From Chloroflexota bacterium (GTDB lineage: Bacteria > Chloroflexota > Ktedonobacteria > Ktedonobacterales > Ktedonobacteraceae): a DNA stretch of 6,742 nt. Positions within the stretch are counted from its first letter, which is position 1. Each line of letters opens with the position of its first letter. A program made the position numbers and the translations under genes. Below are positions 6,054-6,742 of this stretch, piece by piece. The notes beneath the pieces were generated by a model. The model saw nothing but the letters and a program-made list of their open reading frames with translations. It did no database searches and was not told the DNA's origin. The stretch covers positions 1 through 6,742 of the forward strand of contig DAHVFL010000267.1 in the NCBI GenBank assembly GCA_027316975.1, given 5' to 3'.

Positions 6054-6602
6054 TCAAGGCTGCGGCGTAAAAGGACCTACGGAGAACGCTGCTGAGTAGA
6101 TGGTTTCTGGCTTTATGAGAGATGTGTGGTAGGTCAACGTGGCATGGTAGAAACCCGGCAGCCACCCATCGGGTGGAGCGAGGAGTCGAACAACGAGATT
6201 TTGTCCCGCCGCGAGCGAGCGCATCCGCGTTGCAATTGCAGCTTTGCAAGAATTACTGGCAGCTTGCCCGTTGTCGCTTGCCACTGGCTGAACCTTCAGG
6301 CGGAGAAGAAGTATGACCGAGCAATCAGTCAGATGGTCTGGAAAATAGATGGTCTGGTTGCTCTGATTTTTCAGAGTGACCGAAATCATATCTTTTGTCT
6401 TGTAAGATGAGACATTGAGTTGCAATGTCACCTTGCCGGTATCGATTGTTTGCGTAGGAGCGTTCGTGGCTCTGAGCGTAGGCGAAATTGTAACTGTAGT
6501 AAGACCGGCCGTGCCAGTAGTCCTGGACTGGCCACAACCCGCGAGCATAATCATAGCTGCGATTGTACTCAAGACAATGAGCAACAGGTGGCTCCGCCTC
6601 AT
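6054..6602 (-). CDS. Small lipoprotein of unknown function
   Basis: I do not recognise this 182-residue protein as a named family. It starts with a clear lipoprotein signal: MRRSH, a hydrophobic stretch, and a lipobox LAG-C with Cys23. A Ser/Thr-rich linker (about 24-56) follows. Residues about 57-180 are rich in beta-strand-like alternation (VTLQLNV, ISVTLKNQSNQTIYF, HATLTYHTS), suggesting one immunoglobulin-like sandwich domain. Cys94 and Cys119 could form a disulfide outside the cell. The ATG at 6602 is supported by AAAGGAG six bases upstream on the minus strand. It is convergent with the CrtC-like lipoprotein, only 32 bp from its stop, and so is in a separate transcription unit. The promoter was not confidently identified. 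Confidence 0.85.
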   Translation of the reverse strand: MRRSHLLLIVLSTIAAMIMLAGCGQSRTTGTAGLTTVTISPTLRATNAPTQTIDTGKVTLQLNVSSYKTKDMISVTLKNQSNQTIYFPDHLTDCSVILLLRLKVQPVASDNGQAASNSCKAAIATRMRSLAAGQNLVVRLLAPPDGWLPGFYHATLTYHTSLIKPETIYSAAFSVGPFTPQP

Positions 6603-6715
6603 AATGGTCTCCTTTGCAGGCTCAATTTTCTATCTCATCAATCAGTACTGCCTGCTCGTCTATTACCGGCATGCTAGAAGGACTGATTCTGAAATTGCAC
6701 AGATAAACCGCTACC

Positions 6716-6742
6716 CCTCTATACAGATGGTATCCTCTATAC
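6716..6742. repeat. Direct repeat CCTCTATAC at the window edge
   Basis: CCTCTATAC occurs at 6716-6724 and 6734-6742, a period of 18 bases, upstream of the minus-strand lipoprotein gene. The second copy ends at the window boundary, so an array may continue beyond. Regularly spaced nonamers can be binding sites, but two copies are weak evidence. Confidence 0.4.

Noticed and set aside
6122..6677. Plus-strand open frames opposite the small lipoprotein
   Set aside because: They are antisense to a gene with a strong ribosome binding site and lipobox, and have no recognisable features.
6696..6726. Plus-strand promoter TTGCAC with TATACA leading out of the window
   Set aside because: The spacing is 19 bp, both boxes are weak, and no downstream gene is visible.

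Overview
The window looks like chromosomal DNA of a Ktedonobacteria-type member of the Chloroflexota. This placement is an inference from three things. The coding style is moderately GC-rich. A 28-bp perfect inverted repeat lies between smpB and the transporter, and it is of a dispersed type familiar from such genomes. Lipoprotein genes sit beside an MMPL exporter. No rRNA or other phylogenetic marker is present to settle it.

Layout. Positions 1-179 are AT-rich and gene-free, with a bulged inverted repeat at 111-169. Positions 180-1439 hold a complete-looking IS3-family insertion sequence on the minus strand (orfA, orfB, imperfect terminal inverted repeats). Its upstream end lies 6 bp beyond the stop codon of smpB (1446-1949, minus), which encodes the tmRNA-binding protein of trans-translation. 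No ssrA gene is visible. Positions 1950-2575 are a 626-bp divergent intergenic region. It holds the smpB leader, two strong inverted repeats nested inside a wider one, and an interrupted palindrome directly upstream of the next gene that has the form of a repressor operator.

On the plus strand, an MMPL/RND-type exporter (2576-4921) is followed with a one-base stop/start overlap by a lipoprotein with an AttH/CrtC-like lipocalin fold (4921-6021). The pair is almost certainly one translationally coupled operon. It may be a membrane exporter for a lipophilic compound plus a surface-anchored lipocalin-like partner. A convergent minus-strand gene (6054-6602) encodes a small lipoprotein of unknown function, and its upstream region runs to the window edge.

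The observations most worth following are: (1) the 31-bp palindromic operator in front of the exporter/lipoprotein operon; (2) the coupled MMPL plus CrtC-like lipoprotein pair; (3) the IS3 element, whose orfA and orfB are offset at an A7 run in a direction a -1 frameshift cannot repair, and whose two ends carry the halves of a predicted circle-junction promoter; and (4) the unexplained bulged hairpin beside the IS.
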